DNA from: Saxidomus purpurata
Taxonomy: Eukaryota > Mollusca > Bivalvia > Venerida > Veneridae
Direction of reading: 5' to 3'
DNA: 64,000 nucleotides
NCBI GenBank assembly: GCA_022818135.1
Contig: JAFMSR010000009.1
Span: 22,791,232 to 22,855,231 of the forward strand
Below the pieces are notes generated by a model that saw nothing but the letters and a program-made list of their open reading frames with translations, had not been told where the DNA came from and did not search any database. Within the stretch, counting starts at the first letter, position 1; each line of letters opens with the position of its first letter. Position numbers and translations under genes: made by a program. Positions 1-8,224 of the stretch are shown piece by piece.

Positions 1-1
1 C

Positions 2-309
2 ATGAATTTTATGAACACAAAAAATAATGGACTTGAATATTATGAGAGTAGACTAGAAACCTTTAATTTATATCCAAAGCAGTTATTACCCCACAAACAC
101 CAGTTAGCTAGAGCTGGATTTTACTACACCAACGAGGCAGATGTTGTATTTTTTTTTGTTGCGGTGTTAGAATTGGTTCATGGGAGAGGTATGACAACGC
201 GTGGTGGGAGCATTTGAAGTGGTCACCTAACTGTGAATATCTTAAAGTGGTGGGGGTGGAAATATCACCACCTCCAGCTGGATTTGGTGCCTTTATTACA
301 TCCTCCTAA
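2..309 (+). pseudogene. BIR-domain (IAP-like) gene 1, frameshifted
   Basis: The open frame from the ATG at 2 has the start of a baculoviral IAP repeat: an RLETF-type helix, then LARAGFYYT and the Asp before the first zinc cysteine. A run of nine T (149-157) then throws the frame. One frame over, the missing half continues: the CC of the zinc knuckle, the GSW turn, Asp, a WWEH histidine and the WSPNC cysteine, with a stop at 307-309. Every zinc-ligand position of a BIR is therefore present but split over two frames. The homopolymer makes an assembly indel as likely as real decay. BIR proteins bind caspases or IAP antagonists and block apoptosis; that role here is family knowledge. Coding may begin before the window. 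A second, intact BIR gene lies at 1602. Confidence 0.75.
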
Positions 310-369
310 TGAGCTTTTATTAGACAATTATTTACTAGAGAAACATTTTTCTTGACTTTCTTTTACAAT

Positions 370-663
370 ATGGATTTGAGATTGTATGATCCATATGACA
401 CCATGTTTGATTCATTTTTTAATGAACAAGGGGACAGACTACCTTGGGTGCGAGATGATATGGAAGTATTAACCACATATTGGAATGCACTGCAAAGTCA
501 TAGATTTATGTTAGACTTGTTGCGGAGTTATCCGAATAGGTATATAACAGTAACAAGAAGATATCAAAGAGGTGATCATTGGAATATAGAACACTGTCAT
601 TTTATACCTTTATTGATGGAATATCAACTTAGTGACTTGGAAGATTTTATACCCAGACAGTAG
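370..663 (+). CDS. hypothetical Polinton protein, 97 aa
   Basis: The first ATG of this frame is at 370; the upstream part has no ATG. The product is 97 residues, rich in aromatic and acidic residues (YDPYD, FDSFF, YWNALQ), with a basic middle (VTRRYQR) and no membrane segment or cysteine motif. I do not recognise a family. It lies between the BIR gene and a small cysteine-rich gene, all on the same strand and closely spaced, as in a compact viral gene block. The frame is intact and the composition looks protein-like, which is the main support for it being real. Confidence 0.5.
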   Translation: MDLRLYDPYDTMFDSFFNEQGDRLPWVRDDMEVLTTYWNALQSHRFMLDLLRSYPNRYITVTRRYQRGDHWNIEHCHFIPLLMEYQLSDLEDFIPRQ

Positions 664-698
664 TCGTGATATATGTTGAGTGAACATAAGGCCTATAA

Positions 699-890
699 AT
701 GAGTTTTGAAAGAAACTTTCGTGAGAAAACTTTACTTTCTTTTAAATACTGTTGCACTTGTTTTTTAAAAACAGTTCATCATATAATTACTAGATCATAT
801 TTTGGGCAAGGACCAGCTTTTGATACAGGTTGGCAGTGTATGCATTGTGGACATACTTTATGGAATGAATATCATCGATACAACCTTTAG
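699..890 (+). CDS. small zinc-ribbon-like protein, 63 aa
   Basis: It starts at an ATG right after a TATAAAT-like stretch (693-699) and ends at TAG 888-890. The 63-residue product has two cysteine knuckles: CCTC near residues 18-21 and CMHC near 47-50, the latter followed by GHTLWNE. This spacing suggests a zinc ribbon, as in small viral transcription or DNA-binding factors, but no family is recognised. Another frame also overlaps this stretch; the paired cysteines make this one the better choice. Function unknown. Confidence 0.45.
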   Translation: MSFERNFREKTLLSFKYCCTCFLKTVHHIITRSYFGQGPAFDTGWQCMHCGHTLWNEYHRYNL

Positions 891-934
891 GATTCTTTTA
901 TCGTTGCAAATATTTAGTCGGAGGGTAACCTGTT

Positions 935-1294
935 ATGAACCGATCAAAAGTGTTTCAAGAATTAAACTATTTGATAACCTTAGGACATTCAAATGGTCGG
1001 ACTCAACGTCAGTTAATTCAAAATTTAAGTTCGACACAAATAGATGCTATTAGTGAAATCGTGAAAAGACTATCTAGACAATCTATCATTGTCTTACACC
1101 GAGACTTCCTTATATTTGAACATCATAGACAGATCATTAGGACTTTAGCTTCCAACCAAGTCAACAGACGAAGGAAAAAGAATCTTTTAATAAGATATCA
1201 TTCATTGCTTGTAAGAATACTTGGGGATCATTACATTTATCAAACTATAGCGGCAGAAATAAGGGACTACATTATACAGACAGGAGAGGAATAA
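935..1294 (+). CDS. small helical Polinton protein, paralogue A
   Basis: 119 residues, ATG at 935, TAA at 1292. The body reads as amphipathic helices: a Gln-rich start (QRQLIQNL), then a Ser-x-Gln motif with ISEIVKRL, a basic segment (NRRRKKNLL) and a hydrophobic end. The same layout occurs in the gene at 7513-7827 (LLIQHITKSQ, IIEIIYNAL, RKERKELL), so the two are divergent paralogues at opposite ends of the capsid/packaging block. I have a general memory of such small proteins beside Polinton genes in invertebrates, but no tested function. A virion or scaffold role is only a guess. Confidence 0.6.
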   Translation: MNRSKVFQELNYLITLGHSNGRTQRQLIQNLSSTQIDAISEIVKRLSRQSIIVLHRDFLIFEHHRQIIRTLASNQVNRRRKKNLLIRYHSLLVRILGDHYIYQTIAAEIRDYIIQTGEE

Positions 1295-1326
1295 AGTAAA
1301 CATAAACTGCAAAACACTCTAAAAGC

Positions 1327-1605
1327 ATGGCACAAGCGCAGCTGCTATTTACAGAAGACTCGTTGGGTTATTTAAGAGACTGTGGTTTTGAGAGTGTGAA
1401 TTGGTGTCCATTATCGAAACAGGTTTATTGTACATTAGACGATAAACATTTTCTAACTATTAAGAGGAAACGGAATAAAACTGTAATTCTTTTAGGGAAA
1501 GGAAAATCACGACTGTCTTTAAACATAAAACAGTTCGAATCTTTATGTGATTTAAAGGAAAGTATCCTTTTGCTTTCTTCATTTCTAGAAGGACAACCAA
1601 AATGA
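1327..1605 (+). CDS. PC4-like single-stranded-DNA-binding-type protein, 92 aa
   Basis: The ATG at 1327 gives 92 residues ending at TGA 1603-1605, which overlaps the next gene's ATG by four bases (ATGA). The middle has alternating hydrophobic and basic strands (HFLTIKRKRNKTVILLGKG) followed by LSLNIKQFESL, the pattern of PC4/p15 coactivator domains, in which four strands and a helix bind single-stranded DNA. The helix compares directly with VSLNISEVQEL in the minus-strand gene at 13394-13660. A damaged inverted copy of its first half lies at 15817-15960. Likely nuclear; the PC4 assignment rests on the fold pattern only. Confidence 0.6.
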   Translation: MAQAQLLFTEDSLGYLRDCGFESVNWCPLSKQVYCTLDDKHFLTIKRKRNKTVILLGKGKSRLSLNIKQFESLCDLKESILLLSSFLEGQPK

Positions 1606-1955
1606 CAGATTGTGTTTCTTCTCGTTTGGAGTTTAACTCCCCCGATTTAAAGTTTTATGAAAATAGACTACACACGTTCAAATCCTGGTCTGAACAAATT
1701 CAACCGGACAAGTACCAATTGGCATCTGCTGGCTTTTATTATACAGATAGAGGAGATATTGTGCAGTGTTTTTCATGTTCTTTAAGGTTGAATAAATGGA
1801 AAAAGGAAGATGATCCAATCAAAGAACACAGATTACATTCAAAACAATGTTTATTTTTGAAAATGGTTGGACAATCAAATCGATCTGAGAGTTCTTTTCT
1901 TGTTGACGAGGATCTAAGATGGAGTCCACAGAACAGTTCCTTTGTTTGGTGGTAA
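1602..1955 (+). CDS. BIR-domain (IAP-like) gene 2, intact
   Basis: 117 residues, ATG at 1602 sharing four bases with the upstream stop, TAA at 1953. It has one full baculoviral IAP repeat: a FYENRLHTF start (about residues 19-27), LASAGFYYT (about 41-49), the zinc pair CFSC (about 57-60), an NKW turn, DDPIKEH with the zinc histidine (about 70-76) and the last cysteine in SKQCLFL (about 81-87). A short tail follows with no RING finger or second BIR. Single-BIR proteins occur in baculoviruses, in malacoherpesviruses of molluscs and in cellular survivin-like genes. An anti-apoptotic role in the infected cell is the likely function by family. All zinc ligands are present. Confidence 0.88.
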   Translation: MTDCVSSRLEFNSPDLKFYENRLHTFKSWSEQIQPDKYQLASAGFYYTDRGDIVQCFSCSLRLNKWKKEDDPIKEHRLHSKQCLFLKMVGQSNRSESSFLVDEDLRWSPQNSSFVWW

Positions 1956-2071
1956 ACCGTGCTGAAATAAAATTTGAAATTTTGAAATGACCGTTGACAT
2001 TTTGCTATGTATATATAGCTCAAGAACTTGAATAGTTAAATCATTTGTGTTTTGACACTGCTTGCATAAAC

Positions 2072-2620
2072 ATGTCTAATCTCAGACTCGAAATCAACCA
2101 GATGGACTCTATGTTTGAGAGTGATAATCAAGCACGAAGCGACTCTATGATTACCAACTTTGATAAGACAGAGTTTGAAAAAATGGATGATACACGATAT
2201 AACGTTCCAATGGATCATTGCACATCTTCTACAACATGCGTTTTGTTAATGAACTCTTATTTTGACTTTATTTATGCAAAAGCATTACTTGGAGTGAAAT
2301 ATACAGTGATAAAGAAGAACTGTTATGGATGTCTAATAGATCACCCGTCACAAATACAACATGACTGCATTATGAGCGATCTAATTAACGATGATGAATA
2401 TGCGATAAACTTTTATTTAGACGAGATGTTGGAGGAAGTGGATGAGCAGAAGATCCTCTATTAGCGTGGGAAGAAATGGTACAAGGACTTAATATATCAC
2501 TAGAGGTTATTGATCTTCACAAAAGGTGATATCAACCAAGGACTATCTAGAAGTTATGAAAACCAATCTTTGGAAGAAGAAGATAAGAAAAACTATGCAT
2601 ACCATCTTACATGCCGAACA
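2072..2620 (+). pseudogene. conserved Polinton protein with NCYGC..DHPSQIQHDC motif, 3' part frame-broken
   Basis: The first ATG of the long frame is at 2072. The frame closes at TAG 2462-2464, giving about 130 residues. Near its end is CYGCLIDHPSQIQHDC, a Cys/His signature I recall from small proteins near Polinton integrase genes in invertebrates; it probably binds zinc. Just before the stop another frame continues (AWEEMVQGLNISLEVIDL) to about 2528, and a third frame continues to about 2630 with a basic tail (DYLEVMKTNLWKKK). Coding sense therefore seems to run on through two frame changes, so the 3' end is probably damaged. Function unknown. Confidence 0.55.
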
Positions 2621-2624
2621 CAGA

Positions 2625-2994
2625 CTATTTTCCACATAAAACAAGAATGAAAATTATATGGCATTAAAAAAAAAAAAACAAGAACGAAAATTATATGATT
2701 GTAAATTCAGGTGTTTTGTGTTGATAAAATGAAAATGTAATAAGATTTAGTAAAATATTTGTGTATAATTTTAAATGTTTGATGTAATAAACCACTGGAC
2801 ATATAATCTATATAATTTTGAAACTAGATAACACTTTAGAAATGTATGTATTTTAATGTATTATTTTTTTTACTAATAAAAAAAAAGTATATATTTAATA
2901 AACTTGTTTTTATTTGTTTTCGAAAGAGAATGTTTTCAGTCTTGTTTTATTCGTTTACAATACATATTTGTTATAGTTTTAAAAAATACCACAA
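2625..2994. other. AT-rich intergenic stretch before integrase
   Basis: About 370 bases, very AT-rich, with A and T runs and two AATAAA-like polyadenylation signals. A short direct repeat, 'acaaga(a/c)ygaaaattatatg', occurs near 2640 and 2678. I see no supported coding frame; the integrase frame is open upstream of 2995 but has no ATG there that I would choose. It probably holds the 3' end of the upstream block and the integrase promoter. Confidence 0.5.
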
Positions 2995-4094
2995 TGGATA
3001 AGGTACAGAAAGAAAACATTCTCTCGGATTATTACTTTAATACAAAAAATCCTGGAAGTTATTTAGGCGCCGCAAAGTTATATAAAGTATTAAAAGAAAA
3101 ATACCCCGGAATATTTAGTTTAACGTTTATTAAAAAGTGGTTGAACCATCAGGATGACTACTCCCTTCAAAAACAAGTAAAACATAAATATAAAACCCCA
3201 AGAGTACAAGTAGCCGGTCTAAATGACCAAGCTGATGTGGATCTGATGTCCATGGAAAACATTTCAAAATACAACGATGGAGTTAAATTTTTATTAATAG
3301 TTATAGATGTTTTTTCACGCTTCTTAATAGTACGACCACTTATAAACAAAAAATCAAAAACGGTATTAAATGCTATGAAGGATGTTTTTAAAGACCACAA
3401 ATTTAAAAAAGTGAGAACGGACAAAGGGTCTGAATTCACAAATCGAGAATTTAGAAAGTTTTTACAAACAAACAATGTTTACTTTTACCCTGCACAGAAT
3501 ACACCAAAAGCTAATTATGCAGAACGAGTGATTCGTACTTTAAGAGGGATGATGTTTAGAATGATGAGACATGAGCGTAGTTACAGATATATTGATAAGC
3601 TACAAAGCTTAGTCAACAACTACAACATGTCCCCTCATAGAAGTCTAGGCGGTCTTGCTCCGAATGACATCACTACAGCAAATGAGACAGATATTTGGAG
3701 TAAGTTATACTTAAGACCGAAAAGGTTTCCTAAAACACCACCACACTTTAAATTTGAAATAGGAGACCTGATTAGAATTAGCTATATAAAACATCCCTTT
3801 CGACGTGCTTATCAACAACAATATACTTCTGAGGTATTTAAAATTAAAAGCAGATTCTTTAGATAAGGAATTCCTTTCTATAAAATTGTTGACCTTAAAA
3901 ACGAACCCATTAAAGGATATGTCAACGAAAATGAAATAATTCCCGTGAATAAAACGGAAGACAGTTTGTGGTACATTGAACGTATTTTAAAGAAAAGAAA
4001 CGTTAAAGGAAAACTGCAATATCTAGTCTTATGGGAGGGCTTTCCTCGATCATTCGCAGAGTGGGTTGAAGCAGATCAAGTGAAAGAAAAGTAG
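2995..4094 (+). pseudogene. Polinton integrase (rve/DDE) with C-terminal chromodomain, one nonsense codon
   Basis: ATG at 2995. The retroviral-type integrase core has its three acidic residues: Asp83 in DVDLMSM, Asp143 in RTDKGSEF and Glu177 in NYAERVIRTLR, about 34 residues after the second Asp. An N-terminal helical region precedes it. After residue 289 an in-frame TAA (3864-3866) interrupts. The same frame then continues without another stop to TAG 4092-4094 and encodes a chromodomain (WYIERILKKR, LVLWEGF, EWVEADQ). This is one nonsense mutation in an otherwise full gene. The family inserts Polinton DNA with 6-bp target duplications, and the chromodomain can direct the enzyme to chromatin. 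Unless the stop is an assembly error, the product lacks its targeting domain. Confidence 0.9.
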
Positions 4095-4095
4095 T

Positions 4096-4554
4096 ATGGA
4101 TCGTTATGTTTACATTACAGACAACGAAAGTAATCATTTATTTCCCGAAAACAAACCATTTCATTTCAAAGTACAGTTAAAAGTTCCATTAAAATTTGAT
4201 GGTTTTTGGAAAGTTGCTTTGTGTGAAATTTCTATACGAAGAGATACAAAGGTACATAAAAAACAGTTGGATAATGTGTTACATGTATTTATTTCATCAA
4301 CCATATGCAAGGAAAGCATTATTAATGGCAGTGAACATTCGCTTTTAAGACGTGTGGATAGTAGTGTCACAAATAAATGGGAGCATATCTTTGATGCACC
4401 GTTTTATATTCCCGTAAAAAAGTGTGAATTACAAGACTTTGAATTTGTTATAAGAACTAGCAACGGTGAGTTGGCTTCATTTATAACTTCACCGGTATAT
4501 TTAACACTTCACTTTAAACGGTATCCGTTTTACTCTAGCTATGAGTCGATCTAA
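4096..4554 (+). CDS. minor capsid protein (penton-like single jelly roll)
   Basis: 152 residues, ATG one base after the integrase frame's final stop. The pattern matches Polinton/adintovirus minor capsid proteins: a short start with ITDNES, the FKVQLKVPLKFDGFWKVAL strand pair, a middle section, FYIPVKKCELQDFEFVIRT and a closing YLTLHFKR strand. In the family this single jelly-roll protein forms the pentameric vertices of the icosahedral virion. It overlaps the next gene's start by 14 bases. The frame is intact with no missing segment, although several neighbours are broken. Confidence 0.82.
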   Translation: MDRYVYITDNESNHLFPENKPFHFKVQLKVPLKFDGFWKVALCEISIRRDTKVHKKQLDNVLHVFISSTICKESIINGSEHSLLRRVDSSVTNKWEHIFDAPFYIPVKKCELQDFEFVIRTSNGELASFITSPVYLTLHFKRYPFYSSYESI

Positions 4555-4966
4555 CTTGTACGTACCAGATCCACAAAAATGGATTGATTTATTTAAAAAT
4601 CATAAACCACAAGTAGGTAAAGGACTTACAACAAATAAAGATGCCGCAACGGATTCAAGTGTCAACACCCTGCCAATCAAAGCAGTTGCTCCAGCAGAAC
4701 AAACTGTAGACCAGGCCAAAAGCGAGCTAAAAAGAGATGATATAAATACGTCAGAAATTTTATCATTGCTTCATAAACTCACTAGACAGAAAGGGAGACG
4801 GACCACTAAAAGCAAAACGAAAACAGAAAAACCAAACGAGATAAAAACTGTGAAAAAAGGTACCAAAACAAGACAAACGCGTGGAAAAGGGAAAAATAAA
4901 AAAGGGAAAAACGTAAATAAAAAGGATAAAAATAACGTTTTAATTCAAAAGTTTTTTGCTAAGTAA
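4541..4966 (+). CDS. basic virion core-like protein, 141 aa
   Basis: ATG at 4541, inside the end of the minor capsid gene, TAA at 4964. The N-terminus (SRSNLYVPDPQKWIDLF) looks conserved-type; a polar middle follows, and from about residue 80 the chain is extremely Lys/Arg-rich (KGRRTTKSKTKTEK, KGKNKKGKNVNKK). It sits between the two capsid genes. That suggests a DNA-condensing core or capsid-internal protein comparable in role to adenovirus core proteins, but homology is not shown. The tail could also act as a nuclear localisation signal. Confidence 0.65.
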   Translation: MSRSNLYVPDPQKWIDLFKNHKPQVGKGLTTNKDAATDSSVNTLPIKAVAPAEQTVDQAKSELKRDDINTSEILSLLHKLTRQKGRRTTKSKTKTEKPNEIKTVKKGTKTRQTRGKGKNKKGKNVNKKDKNNVLIQKFFAK

Positions 4967-4971
4967 AAAAC

Positions 4972-6285
4972 ATGTCATACTTTACAAATGATGGATTTAC
5001 GGAAGGTGTACCTGAACATTTATTGTTATTTGATTTACAAGCAACACAGGCAGCTGTGAATGATGTGTATTTTCAAGAAATGTGACCTTTATCTCAAATA
5101 TCAGATGATACCCCAATTGAGTTTCAAATAAGTGGACAAAATTCAATGGACTATCTTGACTTAAAAGGAACACAAATACACGTGAAATTAAAAGTCACGA
5201 ACCCTAATGGTTCAAACATTACCAGCAAAAAAGTAGGACCTGTGAATATATTTTTACAGGCGTTATTTTCAACTATAGAAGTGACACTGCAAAACAAAGC
5301 TATTATCACATGTAACTATAATCCATACAATGCTATGATACGAAGTTTATTGTACTATGGATCAGAGGCTTCTAAATCACAGTTGTCATCACAGCTCTTT
5401 ATGAAAGACGATAATGATCATCCCGAAGACCCAGATGCTTCTGTTGGTAATAACGGACTTTTTATACGACAAACGTTTATAGATGGATCCAAAACGCTTG
5501 ATCTTCAAGGTCCGATATATCACAGCTTGTTTACAATTGAGAGATATTTATTAAATCAAGTGGACGTTAAACTGAAGTTATATCGTAGCAGTCCAGCGTT
5601 CTGTCTGTGTTCTTGTGATTCATCACCTGATTACAAAATAGAAATTTTGGATATATGCTTACTTGCTAAAAAAGTCAAGGTGAATCCCGTTGTCATTATC
5701 GCCCACTCAGAGATGTTGAAGAACACCACAGCCAAATATCCATTTAATCGTACTGAGTGCAGATCGCAGAGTATACCCTCTGGAAATACAGTATACACAT
5801 GGGATAATATATTTCAAGGTCAGAAACCAAACAGAGTGATAGTTGCTTTTGTAAAACCAAAAGCTTTATCGGGAGACTATAAATCAAATCCATTTCATTT
5901 TTTAAACTGTAACATTCAAAGCATATGCTTATACGCTGATGGAGTTCCAGTAGGAGGAAATCCGTTAAAACTGAACTTTAGTAAAGCAGAAGGACAGACT
6001 TTTATAAAAGCTTACACAAATTTGTTCGTAACAAATGGTATGTGGAATAAAAATGATGGACTGAATATTAACAGAGAAGACTTTGCAAATACTTCTACGC
6101 TTTTTGCGTTTCAATTGGAACCATCCTTTTCAGACGATAACTTTTTGACTCTGGTGAGAACTGGACATGTTCGATTAGATGTTCAATTTAAACAAGCTAT
6201 AACAGAAACTATCAGTTGCATAGTGTACAGTGAATCAGCAGGGTTTTTTCAAATCAATAAGGAAAGAGACATTATTACAGAATGA
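4972..6285 (+). pseudogene. major capsid protein (hexon-like double jelly roll), one nonsense codon
   Basis: ATG at 4972. The frame runs 437 codons to TGA 6283-6285 apart from one in-frame TGA at codon 38 (5083-5085). Coding sense is clear on both sides: the first part has the N-terminal arm (MSYFTNDGFTEG) and the part after it has [13 protein letters not shown] and [17 protein letters not shown], the typical first strand region of Polinton major capsid proteins. The remaining 370-odd residues keep a double jelly-roll character. A start at the internal ATG 5146 would remove the N-terminal arm. The family builds the icosahedral shell. It ends with a four-base ATGA overlap into the protease gene. 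Confidence 0.85.
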
Positions 6286-6793
6286 ATACATCAGAACTGC
6301 AGTGTTGTATAAGTTGCTCCCCTATTTTACAAAAATATGTACTAGGTGTGTTCGCGGCTGATAAATTGCCATCAAAACTCACTTTTCCGTGTGGATTTAT
6401 TGCAAATACACAGCCTTTTGATCAAAGTGGAAGCCACTGGTGTGCATTTTTTTCTCTAATGTAAACACGATGGAATACTTTGATAGTTATGGCAAATCAA
6501 TTGATTATTATAATAAATTCTTTTCAAAATACCTGTCATTTTTTCCAAAAATCCTAAGAAATAACAAACAGCTTCAAAGTTTTAACAGTGACGTTTGTGG
6601 AATGTATTGTTTGTTTTTTTTGCTACATAGACTGAATGGTGTTGGTTTTTATGATATTGTAAATATGTTCTTGAATAATACAAAATGTAATGATGAATTT
6701 GTATACAAATACATTACGTCGGTATTTTCAGATTGTACAGAAAATCGTTGTGTATATAATCAAACGTGTAAACCTTTATTAAAGCGTGATTAA
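6282..6793 (+). pseudogene. adenain-type cysteine protease, frameshifted in a T run
   Basis: The first frame starts at ATG 6282 and holds the catalytic histidine (His52 in SGSHWCAFF), then reaches a stop at 6462-6464. The second frame, two bases over, takes up at the same point and carries EYFDSYG (acidic residue) and the nucleophile in SDVCGMYCLFF, ending at 6791-6793. The switch point is a run of seven T (6447-6453). All elements of the C5-type fold are therefore present in two frames, total about 170 codons. In adenoviruses and Polintons this enzyme matures virion proteins. Either the gene is dead or one T is missing or extra in the assembly. Confidence 0.85.
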
Positions 6794-6857
6794 ACATATA
6801 TTGAACTTATTTTTACTTCGAGTTTATTTTATAAAATTGTGTTGAAACTAAAGCATC

Positions 6858-7520
6858 ATGACGGAATGTGTAATTAAATTTGAATGTCCTGCTACATGTA
6901 TTGTTGCTGGAGCAAGTGGAAGTGGTAAAACTTCATTTATTTTCAAAGTTTTGAAAAATGCACAATTCTTGTTTAAGAAAATTCCGAGGAAGATTATTTA
7001 TTGCTATTCCACCTACCAGCCTCTTTATGATGAAATGAAAGCTAGTATAGAACATATAGAGTTTTTTGAAGGATTACCATCAAAGGGAGATATGGATTTA
7101 TGGTCTTTAGAATCGGAATTTAAAATTTTACTCTTGGACGATCTAGCTCAAAATACGTCCGAAGATATTATGAACATGTTTACCATTTACAGTCATCACC
7201 ATAACTACTCAGTTTTCTTTCTAGTTCAGAATTTATTCTCTGGCGGGAAATATTTTCGTACCATTTCTTTAAACAGCCATTACTTCGTTTTGTTTAGCAA
7301 TCAAAGGGATCAACTACAAATTCAAACTTTAGCGAGGCAAATGTTTCCTGGAGAAACTAAATATTTCATGGATGCTTACAAAAAGGCTACAGGAAAAAAG
7401 TACGGCTACCTACTAATTGAATTTAGTCCTCACTCCAACCCTCTATATAAACTTAGAACGCACATATTTCCGAATCAGTTGATGATAATCTTCAGACCTG
7501 AAAAAGAAAAATATGAGTGA
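6858..7520 (+). CDS. FtsK/HerA-type genome-packaging ATPase
   Basis: 220 residues, ATG at 6858, no breaks. Walker A is GASGSGKTS (residues 18-26, Lys24); Walker B is ILLLDDLAQN with Asp94/Asp95. Downstream are FLVQNLF, a sensor-like strand ending in Gln-Asn, and a SNQRDQLQIQTLARQMF stretch typical of Polinton and adintovirus ATPases. The family pumps DNA into preformed capsids. Its stop overlaps the next gene by eight bases, so the packaging ATPase and the small helical protein are translated from adjoining frames. Codon use matches its neighbours. Confidence 0.9.
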   Translation: MTECVIKFECPATCIVAGASGSGKTSFIFKVLKNAQFLFKKIPRKIIYCYSTYQPLYDEMKASIEHIEFFEGLPSKGDMDLWSLESEFKILLLDDLAQNTSEDIMNMFTIYSHHHNYSVFFLVQNLFSGGKYFRTISLNSHYFVLFSNQRDQLQIQTLARQMFPGETKYFMDAYKKATGKKYGYLLIEFSPHSNPLYKLRTHIFPNQLMIIFRPEKEKYE

Positions 7521-7827
7521 ACGTATGAAAAAAGAACGGTATTTCTTAAAATTCTTACTAAACACGGACAAAAAACAACAAAAACTTTTGATTCAACACA
7601 TTACTAAAAGTCAGATGGATGTAATAATTGAAATCATTTACAATGCTTTAGTAGGAAATTTAGTCATTTCTACAGACAACAAAAAAGCTTTGAAACGATA
7701 TAGAACAACCATAAATAAGCTAGAATCAAAGGGGTTATCTAGGAAAGAAAGAAAGGAACTGCTTAAAAAATATCTAAAACAAGTTATTTTGTTAATTAAA
7801 CCGTGTGAAACATGGCTCAAGAATTAG
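7513..7827 (+). CDS. small helical Polinton protein, paralogue B
   Basis: 104 residues, ATG at 7513 overlapping the ATPase end. It has three or four predicted helices: KQQKLLIQHITKSQ, VIIEIIYNALVGN, a basic RYRTTINKL and RKERKELLKKYL, then a hydrophobic end. It is a divergent relative of the protein at 935-1294. The overlap with both neighbours places it in the packaging block; a structural or scaffolding function is a guess. Intact. Confidence 0.65.
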   Translation: MSERMKKERYFLKFLLNTDKKQQKLLIQHITKSQMDVIIEIIYNALVGNLVISTDNKKALKRYRTTINKLESKGLSRKERKELLKKYLKQVILLIKPCETWLKN

Positions 7828-8108
7828 TGCTGATTCCAAAATCAAAATATGAACATCTACTTTTAAAATCTGAAAAAGGGAAAAACGATTCTATACATGA
7901 CAATGAAGGACAAAAAGGAGGGGAAATATCTTCATCCGGAATAAACAATAACCAAATTGAAGTACCAGTCAATAAAGAGGAAATTCCAACGGAAACTACG
8001 AAAAATAAAAAGCTTTATGTTAAACGATCATACACAAATATAGCAAAAACAATGCCTATTGTACAGAAAAAACAAAAGAAACGGAACTGGATTGATTACA
8101 ATATATAA
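7812..8108 (+). CDS. small Polinton protein with MAQELVLIPKSKYEHLL start
   Basis: 98 residues, overlapping the previous gene by 16 bases. The N-terminus (ELVLIPKSKYEHLL) is a pattern I associate with small genes just upstream of Polinton PolB. The middle is low-complexity and polar (Asn, Ser, Glu) and the C-terminus is basic with a KKRNWIDY end. This layout, two short conserved ends and a loose middle, suits an adaptor or virion accessory protein. Function unknown. Intact. Confidence 0.6.
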   Translation: MAQELVLIPKSKYEHLLLKSEKGKNDSIHDNEGQKGGEISSSGINNNQIEVPVNKEEIPTETTKNKKLYVKRSYTNIAKTMPIVQKKQKKRNWIDYNI

Positions 8109-8224
8109 TTTCAAAAAATTGCGGCGTACATTTTTAAATTTTTAGCGCAATTTATGTACTACTAAAGGAGGTTTTAAGTCATTTTTCAGTCATTTTTCAA
8201 TCAGTTTGATTTTAACTCGCAAAC
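8109..8224 (+). promoter_or_regulatory. leader region of the PolB gene
   Basis: This is the only non-coding gap of note between 4096 and the PolB gene. It is AT-rich and holds a short direct repeat, 'agtcattttt' then 'agtcatttttcaatc' (8176-8203), just before the start codon at 8225. A promoter for the replication gene is expected here; no TATA box stands out. Confidence 0.3.
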
